From: Rhodospirillales bacterium
GTDB taxonomy: Bacteria > Pseudomonadota > Gammaproteobacteria > Burkholderiales > Burkholderiaceae_D
NCBI GenBank assembly: GCA_903970305.1
Contig: CAJCID010000238.1
Coordinates: 1 to 44,838, forward strand
Direction of reading: 5' to 3'
DNA: 44,838 nucleotides
Shown: one piece after another, positions 16,211-24,554 of the stretch
Layout of the letters: each line of letters opens with the position of its first letter
Position numbering within the stretch: position 1 is the stretch's first letter
Program-made: the position numbers and the translations under genes
Notes under the pieces: model-generated
Databases searched by the model: none
Seen by the model: only the letters and a program-made list of their open reading frames with translations
What the model was told of the DNA's origin: nothing

Positions 16211-16575
16211 GCGATCGCGGTTCCACGGCACTGCGCAAGCATTTGCTGATCCTGCGGGCCACCGTTGAGCGAGCCGAGCTTGCCGAATCGGTCGGCGAGG
16301 TACGCCACGCCCTGCGCTGGACGTCGCTCTTCAAAAGTGCCTTGCCGGGCTTTGCCGCGGTCGAAGGCTTGCCGCTCCTGGTCGGGCTTTTGCGGAAGTA
16401 TCCGGTTGTCGGGGCAGCTGCCTCGTTGTTCACCGCGCGCATCAAGCCCCGAACCACTCTTCGAGGCGTACTGCGCGTCGTGGTCGTGGTCGCGCTGCTC
16501 TGGCAGGGATGGCAGTTGAGCCGAAGGCTAAGGTCTCCCCGAGCGACAGGCAGTCGCGCCCGCCCGAAGTCCTGA
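16207..16575 (+). CDS. YqjK-like small protein
   Basis: 122 residues from ATG 16207, which overlaps the preceding stop and has a purine-rich GAGGAGGGGGG immediately upstream. The N-terminal half is a charged helix, the middle is hydrophobic (LPGFAAVEGLPLLVGLLRKYPVVGAAASL), and a C-terminal membrane segment (GVLRVVVVVALLWQGWQL) ends in a basic tail. I assign it by position and general shape as the third gene of the yqjD-yqjE-yqjK group; sequence recognition is weaker than for its neighbours. It converges with ubiD, with 14 bp between the stops. Confidence 0.75.
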   Translation: MSDRGSTALRKHLLILRATVERAELAESVGEVRHALRWTSLFKSALPGFAAVEGLPLLVGLLRKYPVVGAAASLFTARIKPRTTLRGVLRVVVVVALLWQGWQLSRRLRSPRATGSRARPKS

Positions 16576-16589
16576 ACCTGCCAACCGAC

Positions 16590-18104
16590 TCAACCCAGGC
16601 CCAGCTGCGGCCAAAGCCTGTCGACGGCGGCTCTTGTGGCCGCATCCATTTCAATGGTCCGGCCCCATTCGCGGTCGGTCTCACCAGGCCACTTGGAGGT
16701 TGCGTCGATCGCCATCTTCGAGCCCAATCCTGACTTCGGCGATGCAAAATCGAGATAGTCGATCGGCGTATTGTCGATCAGGGTCGTGTCGCGCAGGGCG
16801 TCCACGCGCGTCGTGAGGGCCCATATGACCTCCTTCCAATCGCGCACGTTAATATCATGATCGACGACGATAATGAATTTTGTGTACATAAACTGTCTCA
16901 GAAAGCTCCAGATCCCGAATGCCACCCGCTTCGGGTGGCCTGCGTAGGCCTTCTGAATCGAGACCACCGCAAGGCGGTAGCTGCATCCTTCTGGCGGCAG
17001 GTAGAAGTCGAGAATTTCAGGGAACTGCCTTTGCAGGAGGGGCACGAACACCTCATTTAGCGCGATCCCGAGGATCGCCGGTTCGTCGGGTGGCTTGCCG
17101 GTGTAGGTCGAGTGATAGATCGGATCGCGCCGCATCGTGATCCGATCGATGGTCACCACCGGGAACCACTCCTGCTCGTTGTAATAGCCGGTGTGATCGC
17201 CAAACGGTCCTTCCAGCGCGTGCTCGTATCCCGAAACCAAACCGTGGACCGCCGCGGGATCGGGGAGGATATGGCCTTCCAGGACGATTTCGGCGCTGGC
17301 TGGCACCTGCAGGTCAGAACCGATGCAGCCGGTCACTTCGGTCTTGGCGCCCCGCAGCAGGCCTGCAAACTGATACTCCGAGAGCGCGTCTGGAACCGGA
17401 GTGACCGCGCCAAGGATCGTGGCCGGGTCCGCCCCGAGAGCGACCGCAATCGGAAAGGGCTCACCCGGGTGGGCGCGGGCGAACTCCCGGAAATCCAAAG
17501 CCCCACCGCGATGCGCGAGCCAACGCATGATGACCTTGTTTGGGCCGATTACCTGCTGGCGGTAAATCCCCAGATTCTGGCGCTTCCGCGGATTCGGCCC
17601 GCTCTGCGGGCCTCGGGTGACGACAAGGCCCCAGGTGATGAGGGGGCCCGCATCCAACGGCCAGCAGGTTTGGACCGGGAGCCGGCCGAGATCAACAGCG
17701 GAGCCCTCCCAGACGACTTCCTGGCAGGCTGCGCCCTTGACCGTGCGCGGCGCCATGTCCCACACGGCCTTCACGAGCGAGCCAAGACGCGCCGCGTCTT
17801 TCAAGCCCCGTGGAGGTTCCGGCTCGCGCAGGGCGGCGAGGGTACGACCAATATTCCTTAGGTCCTCAAGGGAATCGGCACCCATGCCCAAGGCGACGCG
17901 CTCGGTGGTCCCAAAAAGGTTGCCCAAGACGGGAATCGCAAATCCCGCGGGCGACTCGAACAGCACGGCCGGTCCTCCCGCCTTTAGCAGACGCTGACAA
18001 ATTTCTGTCATCTCTAGAGCAGGTGAAACGGGAACTTGGATCCGTACCAGCGCTCCAACTCCTTCGAGTTTCCCTATAAAATCCCTTAAGTCTTTGTATT
18101 TCAT
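16590..18104 (-). CDS. ubiD: UbiD, 4-hydroxy-3-polyprenylbenzoate decarboxylase
   Basis: 504 residues, the usual size for UbiD. The start [10 protein letters not shown] and motifs such as [26 protein letters not shown], the EIVLEGHI loop and the [22 protein letters not shown] region are characteristic. It decarboxylates the prenylated benzoate ring in ubiquinone synthesis using prenylated FMN made by UbiX, which is not in this window. ATG 18104 is clear from homology. The bases before it (TTTTCTCC) contain no Shine-Dalgarno, which is odd. It is transcribed away from the long divergent region 18105-18605. Confidence 0.95.
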   Translation of the reverse strand: MKYKDLRDFIGKLEGVGALVRIQVPVSPALEMTEICQRLLKAGGPAVLFESPAGFAIPVLGNLFGTTERVALGMGADSLEDLRNIGRTLAALREPEPPRGLKDAARLGSLVKAVWDMAPRTVKGAACQEVVWEGSAVDLGRLPVQTCWPLDAGPLITWGLVVTRGPQSGPNPRKRQNLGIYRQQVIGPNKVIMRWLAHRGGALDFREFARAHPGEPFPIAVALGADPATILGAVTPVPDALSEYQFAGLLRGAKTEVTGCIGSDLQVPASAEIVLEGHILPDPAAVHGLVSGYEHALEGPFGDHTGYYNEQEWFPVVTIDRITMRRDPIYHSTYTGKPPDEPAILGIALNEVFVPLLQRQFPEILDFYLPPEGCSYRLAVVSIQKAYAGHPKRVAFGIWSFLRQFMYTKFIIVVDHDINVRDWKEVIWALTTRVDALRDTTLIDNTPIDYLDFASPKSGLGSKMAIDATSKWPGETDREWGRTIEMDAATRAAVDRLWPQLGLG

Positions 18105-18605
18105 GGAGAAAATATTCTGCGAAGCGAAGAGTTCCAGCGCCCGGACGAGACGACCCCAGGGTCCATCGGAGCCCGATGATAAGGCATCGGAACCTGGGTT
18201 ATGCCGAGAACTGTAAAATCCTGGAGTTTGTAGGGGCAGACCAGAAGGCGTAACAACAGCTCGCGAATTAATCGCTTTCAGGTTGACCTGCGAAAGACTC
18301 CTCCCTAAACTGCGGCATCATTTTGAGGTGGAGGTCGGCAGATTTCTTGCCCAAATTTGCTTCAACTCAATTCACGGGCCCTCGGGCGCCCACCAACCCA
18401 TGCAGTAATGGAGCTTTGGCTCCTGCCCGAATGAATGGTACGCACCTCTGCCGGATCGTCCGGCATGTGTTCGGGGCGTACCCCCGACTGCCGACAGATG
18501 GCCCATCCCCGGGTTACGACAGTCGATCCAAGTGAGTCGCGAAGGCGCTGAAAAGATTTCCGATTCGGATTCGAAATAAGCCGTCGTGCAGTGCGAGGAG
18601 GTTCA
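18105..18605. other. 501-bp divergent intergenic region between ubiD and the transglycosylase gene
   Basis: This is the longest non-coding stretch in the window. It holds a good + strand promoter (18283-18311), an upstream GCGA-N5-TCGC inverted repeat (18263-18275), a second possible + strand -10 (TAAAAT, 18214-18219) and a small hairpin GGAGC/GCTCC (18410-18423). On the - strand, TATCAT (complement of 18176-18181) could be a ubiD -10. A 70-codon frame at 18323-18535 starts with TTG, lacks a ribosome binding site and looks non-coding. It could hold a long leader or a small RNA; I cannot identify one. Confidence 0.6.
18283..18311 (+). promoter_or_regulatory. Sigma70-type promoter for the lytic transglycosylase gene
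   Basis: TTGACC (18283-18288) and TAAACT (18306-18311) are separated by exactly 17 bp, the best promoter match I found in the window. Transcription would start near 18318 and give a 5' leader of about 290 nt before the ATG at 18606. An inverted repeat GCGA-N5-TCGC lies just upstream of the -35 box and could be an operator. Confidence 0.5.
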
Positions 18606-19520
18606 ATGAAAAAGCATTTGATGCGCAAAACCCTGCGCCATAAGGTACCGGTGTACGTGGCATTCATGCGCAATAGTTTGGCCCTGATCGGTCTGACGAC
18701 CTTGCTGGTGACAGTCACATTGATGACGCGCGGCCCCTTCCGGGTTCCGGAAGAGAGCCCGCTCTCACCCACTCTTCCCGGCAATGAAGGCGGCTTTGTG
18801 ACTGGATTGATCGGCTTGGGTTCGACGAGCGAATCGGCCGTCGTCCCGCGCGAGGCACAGGCCGAGGCCGTGCTCTCGGATAACGAGGGTCGCAGGGAGT
18901 CTGCCAATACCTCGGTGGTCCTGACCCCGGCGGCGCAGGCCGGCATCTCCCGCTATCTGGCGCGCAAATACCACGTCAGCGCCGACGCGATCGCGCTCAT
19001 GGTTCAGGAGGCGTACCTGACCGGGCGGGAGGTCGGACTCGACCCGAGCCTGCTGCTCGCGGTGATCGGCGTTGAGTCCGGGTTTAATCCCTTCGCCGAA
19101 AGCGGGGTGGGTGCCCAGGGCCTGATGCAGGTCATGTCGAAAGTGCATAGCGCCAAGTTTGAGGGCTTCGGGGGCACCCGTGCCGCGCTCGACCCGGTCG
19201 CCAACATCCGGATTGGCGCCTTCATCCTGAAGGACTGCATCCGTCGTGGCGGCTCAGTGCGCGATGGTCTCAGGCTCTATGTGGGATCGACGACCGAGGA
19301 GGATGGCGGCTATGGCCTGAGAGTCATGCAGGAAAAAGACCGCATCCAACTCGCTGCCCACGGGGGCAATCCCCCCATCCTGCCCGTGGTCGCACCCGCA
19401 CCGGCTAAGAGCCTGCCGCTGGCCGGCCCCCCGGCCAAGAACGCCCTCGCGCGCAATCCGCTGCCCCCCCGGGCCGATGCGTCGAGCGCGCGGCCGGGCG
19501 AGAAGCTCGCCGCCCTCTAG
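18606..19520 (+). CDS. Membrane-anchored lytic transglycosylase (SLT-domain)
   Basis: 304 residues from ATG 18606 with an excellent ribosome binding site (GAGGAGG, 18595-18601). One N-terminal membrane helix (SLALIGLTTLLVTVTLM) is followed by a linker and an SLT domain at about 125-245. Catalytic Glu157 lies in VIGVESGFNPFAES, followed by GAQGLMQVM, NIRIGAFIL and a C-terminal YGLRVM element. The Pro/Ala-rich tail looks unstructured. It should cleave peptidoglycan glycan strands from the periplasmic face of the inner membrane. Its TAG stop lies within the same CTAG (19517-19520) that supplies the stop of the convergent aminotransferase gene. Confidence 0.9.
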   Translation: MKKHLMRKTLRHKVPVYVAFMRNSLALIGLTTLLVTVTLMTRGPFRVPEESPLSPTLPGNEGGFVTGLIGLGSTSESAVVPREAQAEAVLSDNEGRRESANTSVVLTPAAQAGISRYLARKYHVSADAIALMVQEAYLTGREVGLDPSLLLAVIGVESGFNPFAESGVGAQGLMQVMSKVHSAKFEGFGGTRAALDPVANIRIGAFILKDCIRRGGSVRDGLRLYVGSTTEEDGGYGLRVMQEKDRIQLAAHGGNPPILPVVAPAPAKSLPLAGPPAKNALARNPLPPRADASSARPGEKLAAL

Positions 19521-20740
19521 TCGCCCGCCGGGCTGGCGGCGACCGGCCGGGCTCTGGGCCAGTCGGCCAAAAGTCGGGCCAGCCGCCTTACGGCCTCTTC
19601 TAGTTTGGCAAAGCTTGTGGCGTAGGAGACGCGCAACCAGCGCTCGGGCTGGTTCAGGCCGAAATCGTGGCCGGGAACGACGGCCACGCCCGCTTTCTCG
19701 AGCAGCATGTCGGCGAAGGCCGAACTGTCCTCGCTAAACCGGCTGCAGTCTAGATAGATATAGAACGCGCCGTCGGGCTCGACCGGGATGCCGAATCCCA
19801 GATCGCGAAGAGCCGGGACGAGGAAGTCGCGACGACGTCTGAATTCAGCCTTACGCTCCTCGTAGATCGCCAGGGCCGGCTCGCCAAAGCAGGCCAGCGC
19901 CGCATTTTGGGCCAGTGTCGAGGGACAGATGAAAAGGTTCTGGGCGAGTTTCTCGAAGACCGGAACGAGCGCACCTGGCGCGACGAGCCAGCCAAGCCGC
20001 CAACCCGTCATATTGAAATACTTCGAGAAGCTGTTGATGACGATGATGTCCTGGCCTGAGGCCTCAGCCAGTTCCAGGGCGCTCCGGGGCGCGCCCTCGT
20101 AGGACAGGAGCTGGTAGATCTCGTCGACGATCGTGATCCCGCCCCGCTCCCGGACCACTTCGACGATCCGGCGCAACTCGTCGAAGGCAATCGAGGTTCC
20201 GGTGGGATTCGAAGGTGATGCGACGAGCACCCCGCGCGTCGCGGCGGTCCAGTTGTCGCGCACGACCGCCGCAGAGAGCTGAAAGCGCTCGCCAGGTCCG
20301 GCCGGGATCAGCCGGGCGGAACCTTCGAACGCGCTCACGAAATGGCGGTTGCATGGGTAGCAGGGATCGGGCATCAGGATTTCCTGGCCGGGATTGACCA
20401 GCGCTGCAATGGTCAGCAACAGTGCACCCGAGGCGCCAGCCGTGATCACAATGCGCTCCGGAGCGACCGTAACACCCATGCGGCTCGCATAGAAGTCCGC
20501 TATCGCGTGACGGAGCGCGGGCAATCCGAGGGCGGCCGTGTACTGGGAGCGTTGCTCGCGCATCGCCTGGGCCAGGGCCTCGACTACGGGAGGGGGTGCG
20601 GTGAAGTCAGGCTCGCCGATGGTCATATGAATGATCGAGCGACCCGCCTTCTCGAGGGCATATGCGCGCTTTTGGAGCTCCATCACGTGGAACGGTTCAA
20701 TCCGTCGGGTCCGGTCGGCAAGCTCCAGCGCAGAGTTCAT
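19517..20740 (-). CDS. PLP-dependent class I/II aminotransferase
   Basis: 407 residues. Fold-type I features are clear: IGEPDF near the N-terminus, SPSNPTGTSI, VDEIYQ, and the PLP-binding Lys240 in SFSKYFNMTGWRLGW; the C-terminal LRVSYATS carries the carboxylate-binding Arg. It is close to aspartate/alanine-type aminotransferases of subgroup I. The amino donor cannot be fixed from sequence. ATG 20740 is chosen by homology; the frame is open to 20893, but that N-terminal addition is not family-like. No good ribosome binding site is visible. It converges with the transglycosylase gene and shares its stop tetranucleotide CTAG. Confidence 0.9.
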   Translation of the reverse strand: MNSALELADRTRRIEPFHVMELQKRAYALEKAGRSIIHMTIGEPDFTAPPPVVEALAQAMREQRSQYTAALGLPALRHAIADFYASRMGVTVAPERIVITAGASGALLLTIAALVNPGQEILMPDPCYPCNRHFVSAFEGSARLIPAGPGERFQLSAAVVRDNWTAATRGVLVASPSNPTGTSIAFDELRRIVEVVRERGGITIVDEIYQLLSYEGAPRSALELAEASGQDIIVINSFSKYFNMTGWRLGWLVAPGALVPVFEKLAQNLFICPSTLAQNAALACFGEPALAIYEERKAEFRRRRDFLVPALRDLGFGIPVEPDGAFYIYLDCSRFSEDSSAFADMLLEKAGVAVVPGHDFGLNQPERWLRVSYATSFAKLEEAVRRLARLLADWPRARPVAASPAGD

Positions 20741-20839
20741 GATTGAGGTCGTGGCGAACAGGTCGATGAAAGTCCCAGTGTAGCTCACCAAGCCCGCGGG
20801 TTTTGGAAGAGCAACCCCCCAAGCTTTTCGAGGGTGGTC

Positions 20840-20848
20840 TGATAGAAT
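20840..20848 (+). promoter_or_regulatory. Extended -10 promoter candidate for maeB
   Basis: TG-A-TAGAAT (20840-20848) forms an extended -10 element in the 180-bp divergent region before maeB; no good -35 box is present, as is common with extended -10 promoters. The implied leader is about 65 nt, and the ATG at 20921 has GAGGAAG as ribosome binding site. Confidence 0.35.
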
Positions 20849-20920
20849 CCTTGCGAACTCCGATGGCGTCCCAGCCGATCTGGGATAGCCCACCGCGGAT
20901 CAACACCGAGGAAGACAATC

Positions 20921-23203
20921 ATGTCCGACCGCCTGCGCCAAGCGGCGCTCGAGTATCACGAGTTCCCTCGTCCGGGGAAAATCTCGGTCACCCCCACCAA
21001 GCAGCTGGTCAATCAGAGCGACCTCGCGCTCGCCTATTCGCCCGGGGTGGCCGCAGCGTGCGAAGAGATCGTGGCCGATCCGGCCAATGCCTTTCGCTAC
21101 ACGGCGCGGGGCAATTTGGTGGGCGTCATCACCAATGGAACGGCTGTTCTCGGTCTGGGTGCGATCGGGCCCCTTGCAGGCAAGCCGGTCATGGAGGGCA
21201 AGGCGGTGCTCTTCAAGAAGTTCGCTGGCATCGATGTGTTCGACATCGAGATCAACGAGCGTGACCCGGACCGGTTGTGCGACATCATCGCCTCGCTCGA
21301 GCCGACCTTCGGCGGCGTGAATCTCGAGGACATCAAGGCGCCGGAGTGCTTCTACGTGGAGCGCCAGTTACGCGCGCGCATGAAGATTCCCGTGTTCCAC
21401 GACGACCAGCACGGCACGGCAATCATCGTCGGTGCGGCCGTGACCAACGGCCTAAAGGTTGTGGGCAAGGACATCAAGGAGGTGAAACTCGTCGTCTCCG
21501 GTGCGGGCGCCGCGGCGCTCGCGTGCGTCGATCTCCTTGTCGACCTGGGACTGCCGATCCGCAATATCTGGCTGACGGATCTGGCCGGTGTGGTCTATAC
21601 GGGCCGGACCGAACTGATGGATCCAGACAAGGAGCGCTTCGCGCAACGCACGTCGCTACGGAGCTTGGCCGAGGTGATCGTCGGGGCGGACTTGTTTCTT
21701 GGTCTGTCCGCAGGCGGAGTGCTGACGCAGGACATGGTCAAGTCGATGGGGGACAAGCCGATCATTCTGGCGCTCGCCAATCCGACTCCGGAAATCATGC
21801 CTGAACTGGTACGCGAAGTGCGTCCGGATGCGATCATCGCGACCGGTCGCACCGACTACCCGAACCAGGTCAACAACGTCCTGTGTTTCCCCTTCATCTT
21901 CCGCGGGGCCCTCGATTCGGGGGCGACGACGATCACGCGAGCGATGGAGATCGCAACGGTCAACGCGATCGCTGAGCTTGCGCGTCAGGAGCAAAGCGAC
22001 GTGGTGGCCACCGCCTATGGCGTGCACGATCTGGCGTTCGGGCCGGAGTACCTCATTCCCAAACCCTTTGATCCGCGGCTGATCGTCAAGATCGCACCTG
22101 CCGTCGCGCGCGCGGCGATGGAGTCGGGAGTCGCCTCAAGACCGATCGCCGATATGGAGGCCTATACCGAGCAGCTGCAACAGTTCGTCTATCACAGCGG
22201 CAGCCTGATGAAACCGCTCTTCGCGCTCGCCCGCAAGGCCGACCCCCAAAAGAAGCGCATCGTTTATGCCGAGGGCGAGGAGGAGCGCATTCTGCGCGCC
22301 GTCCAGGTGATCGTCGACGAGCAACTCGCCAGTCCCATCCTCGTGGGCCGACCCGAGGTGATCGCGCAACGGATCGCGCGCTATGGGCTGCGCCTAAAGC
22401 CCGGTCAGGACTTCACGGTCGTCAATACCGAGCACGACCAGCGCTACCGCGACTACTGGCAGGCCTATCATCGCATGCGGGCTCGCCACGGCGTCACAGC
22501 CCAGTATGCGCGCCTCGAGATCCGCCGCCGCAACACCCTGATCGGCGCAATGCTGATGCATTTCGGCGAGGCCGACGGCATGATCTGTGGCACGATCAGC
22601 CAGACGAACGTGCATCTGTCCTACATCGACCAGGTTCTGGGCAAGCGATCGGGTGTGAACACCTACGGTGCCATGAACGGTCTCATCCTGCCGGGACGCC
22701 AGGTTTTCATCGTCGACACTCATGTCAACGATAATCCGACCGCAGCGCAGCTCGCCGAGATCACCGAGATGGCTGCAGAGGAACTGCGCCGCTACGGGAT
22801 CATCCCGAAAGTCGCGCTCTTGTCCCATTCGAATTTCGGCACCAGCGACAATCCCTCGGCGCTCAAGATGCGCGAAGTGCTTGCACTGCTGCGCGAGCGC
22901 GAACCGGGGCTCGAGGTCGACGGCGAGATGCACGGCGACTGCGCGCTCGACGAGGCGTTGCGTCGCTCCATCCTGCCTGATACGACACTCACGGGTGAGG
23001 CGAATCTGCTCGTGATGCCCAACATTGAGGCGGCCAACATCTCCTACAATTTGCTCAAGACTGCCGCGGGCAACGGTATCGCCATCGGACCAATCTTGCT
23101 CGGTTGCGCCGCGCCCGTGACGATCCTGACCCCTTCGGCGACGGTACGGCGTATCGTCAACGTGACGGCGCTGATCGTCGTCGACGCGAGCGCGGTGCGC
23201 TAG
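20921..23203 (+). CDS. maeB: NADP-dependent malic enzyme with C-terminal phosphotransacetylase-like domain (MaeB)
   Basis: 760 residues, full length for the MaeB fusion type. The N-terminal malic enzyme part (about 1-430) shows [45 protein letters not shown] and the nucleotide-binding [12 protein letters not shown]. The C-terminal part (about 430-760) is a phosphotransacetylase-like domain ([48 protein letters not shown]), which is regulatory in studied relatives. It converts malate to pyruvate and CO2 with NADP and so feeds gluconeogenic or NADPH needs. It is a stand-alone gene between divergent and convergent neighbours. Confidence 0.96.
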   Translation: MSDRLRQAALEYHEFPRPGKISVTPTKQLVNQSDLALAYSPGVAAACEEIVADPANAFRYTARGNLVGVITNGTAVLGLGAIGPLAGKPVMEGKAVLFKKFAGIDVFDIEINERDPDRLCDIIASLEPTFGGVNLEDIKAPECFYVERQLRARMKIPVFHDDQHGTAIIVGAAVTNGLKVVGKDIKEVKLVVSGAGAAALACVDLLVDLGLPIRNIWLTDLAGVVYTGRTELMDPDKERFAQRTSLRSLAEVIVGADLFLGLSAGGVLTQDMVKSMGDKPIILALANPTPEIMPELVREVRPDAIIATGRTDYPNQVNNVLCFPFIFRGALDSGATTITRAMEIATVNAIAELARQEQSDVVATAYGVHDLAFGPEYLIPKPFDPRLIVKIAPAVARAAMESGVASRPIADMEAYTEQLQQFVYHSGSLMKPLFALARKADPQKKRIVYAEGEEERILRAVQVIVDEQLASPILVGRPEVIAQRIARYGLRLKPGQDFTVVNTEHDQRYRDYWQAYHRMRARHGVTAQYARLEIRRRNTLIGAMLMHFGEADGMICGTISQTNVHLSYIDQVLGKRSGVNTYGAMNGLILPGRQVFIVDTHVNDNPTAAQLAEITEMAAEELRRYGIIPKVALLSHSNFGTSDNPSALKMREVLALLREREPGLEVDGEMHGDCALDEALRRSILPDTTLTGEANLLVMPNIEAANISYNLLKTAAGNGIAIGPILLGCAAPVTILTPSATVRRIVNVTALIVVDASAVR

Positions 23204-23208
23204 CACGG

Positions 23209-23221
23209 CTCGGGCGCCGAG
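23209..23221. terminator. Short hairpin in the maeB convergent gap
   Basis: CTCGG (23209-23213) and CCGAG (23217-23221) form a 5-bp stem with a GCG loop in the 19-bp gap between two convergent stops. There is no T-run. It may act as a weak bidirectional end signal. Confidence 0.25.
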
Positions 23222-23222
23222 A

Positions 23223-24443
23223 TCAGGAGGCGCGCGCGCGGCCCTGCCAGGCCATGCGCAGGCCCGGTCCCAAAACCTCGGGCTTTAGGTACGTTGACAG
23301 TCTGGTGCGTCCGAAGAGCCCATCGACCAGGGCTCTCTTCAATGCCGGGGAGGACTCCACCAAATTCAGGAATTCCGCTGTGTTCGCACACGTGAGGCAA
23401 TGCTGCTGGATCCAGCGGTAGATTCGAAAGCGCAGCGCAAAGCGCCGCGCGAGGCGGCGCCGGTAATCCTCGACGACAGGCTCCATCCGAGGAGCGCGCC
23501 GATCCCAGTGGGCGGTCACGGCTTCCACGAGGAACTGCGCCGACTCGAGCGCGTAGTCGATACCTTCTCCCGTGATCGGATTGACGAGTCCTGCCGCTTC
23601 TCCGATACACACTCGCGGCGCTCGCCCAGCATGGGCTGGTCTGAAATCGGTTCGTAGCGGATAGGTGCGGATCGCCTCGGTCTGGCGTGCCGTGGCGAGC
23701 ATGGGGGCCAGAAGGGGGTGTTCTTTGACAAGTTGGGCGAGACGCCTGGCCTGGCGAGTGCCCCCTTGATCGAACACCCCGCAGCCGATATTGGCCGAGC
23801 GCGGGCCGGTCGGAAAGATCCATCCGTAGCCCGGCATGTCGACGCCGTCGAAAAAGAGCGTCACATTCTCATCCAATCCCTCGACATCGTCGAAGTAGGT
23901 GCGCGCGGCATGTTCGATGAGTGGCTTCTCATCGAGCAATCCGGCCGAACGGAGCAACTGCGATTGCGCGCCGGTCGCCAGCACCGCGAGGTGCGCCTCG
24001 GCCACCACGCCCGTCCCGTCCTCGATCAGGCACGACCCGGATTGGGCCACGCGCACCTGGGTGACCTTGATCCCTGGCATGAAACCAGCGCCCGAGCGGA
24101 CGGCGTGTTCGACGAGCAGATTATCAAGAATCAGCCGGGGAATCACCAGGAGCTCCGAGGGCTGGCTGAAGTCGCGCTCGAACGGGATGGTAAAGCTCTT
24201 TGCGGCTCCGCCGCGAATCGTGACGCCGCGATGGGCTTGAGCCTTCGCGAGCACCTCGGGCAAGACGCCCAGGCGCGCCAGCGCCCTGGCCCCTCGGGGC
24301 GTGATGCCATCGCCGCAGACTTTGTCGCGCGGAAATTGGCAGCGGTCGATCAGCGCGACCTTGTGACCTCTTTGCGCGAGCAGGGCCGCGCAGCTCGATC
24401 CGGCAGGTCCGGCGCCCACGATGGCAATGTCGAAGTCAGGCAT
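23223..24443 (-). CDS. Geranylgeranyl-reductase-family FAD-dependent oxidoreductase
   Basis: 406 residues from ATG 24443 (ATG 24455 is an alternative). An N-terminal dinucleotide-binding motif (VGAGPAGSSCAALLAQRG), DKVCGDGITPRG after the first beta unit, and a second FAD motif GEAAGLVNPITGEGIDYALESA define the geranylgeranyl reductase/ChlP-like group of flavoproteins. Members saturate isoprenoid chains or oxidise or halogenate other substrates. The frame is open to 24560, but the part before MPDFDIAIVGAG is not family-like. No photosynthesis or carotenoid gene lies nearby, so I do not propose bacteriochlorophyll side-chain reduction. The substrate is unknown. Confidence 0.85.
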   Translation of the reverse strand: MPDFDIAIVGAGPAGSSCAALLAQRGHKVALIDRCQFPRDKVCGDGITPRGARALARLGVLPEVLAKAQAHRGVTIRGGAAKSFTIPFERDFSQPSELLVIPRLILDNLLVEHAVRSGAGFMPGIKVTQVRVAQSGSCLIEDGTGVVAEAHLAVLATGAQSQLLRSAGLLDEKPLIEHAARTYFDDVEGLDENVTLFFDGVDMPGYGWIFPTGPRSANIGCGVFDQGGTRQARRLAQLVKEHPLLAPMLATARQTEAIRTYPLRTDFRPAHAGRAPRVCIGEAAGLVNPITGEGIDYALESAQFLVEAVTAHWDRRAPRMEPVVEDYRRRLARRFALRFRIYRWIQQHCLTCANTAEFLNLVESSPALKRALVDGLFGRTRLSTYLKPEVLGPGLRMAWQGRARAS

Positions 24444-24554
24444 GGGCGCGATCATACCGGCTCTTGCTGGGTCTCGGTTTCTCGCGCCGGTACAATACCA
24501 AAGATTCCTTCCGACTCCATGCGCCAGACCGTCGCGCAGAATGCGTTCTTGCCC

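Noticed and set aside
18214-18430. Possible 6S-like or other small RNA, from a -10 box and a GGGCAG/CTGCCC pairing
   Set aside because: I could not build a long helical structure by eye, and the pairing is short. I keep it only as a remark on the intergenic region.
18323-18535. 70-codon + strand frame in the ubiD divergent region
   Set aside because: It has a TTG start, no ribosome binding site, and a Pro/Ser/Arg-rich composition without pattern. More likely it is leader sequence.
23718-24518. N-terminal extension of the GH17 frame
   Set aside because: It is antisense to the flavoprotein gene. The membrane helix and GH17 domain begin only after 24555.
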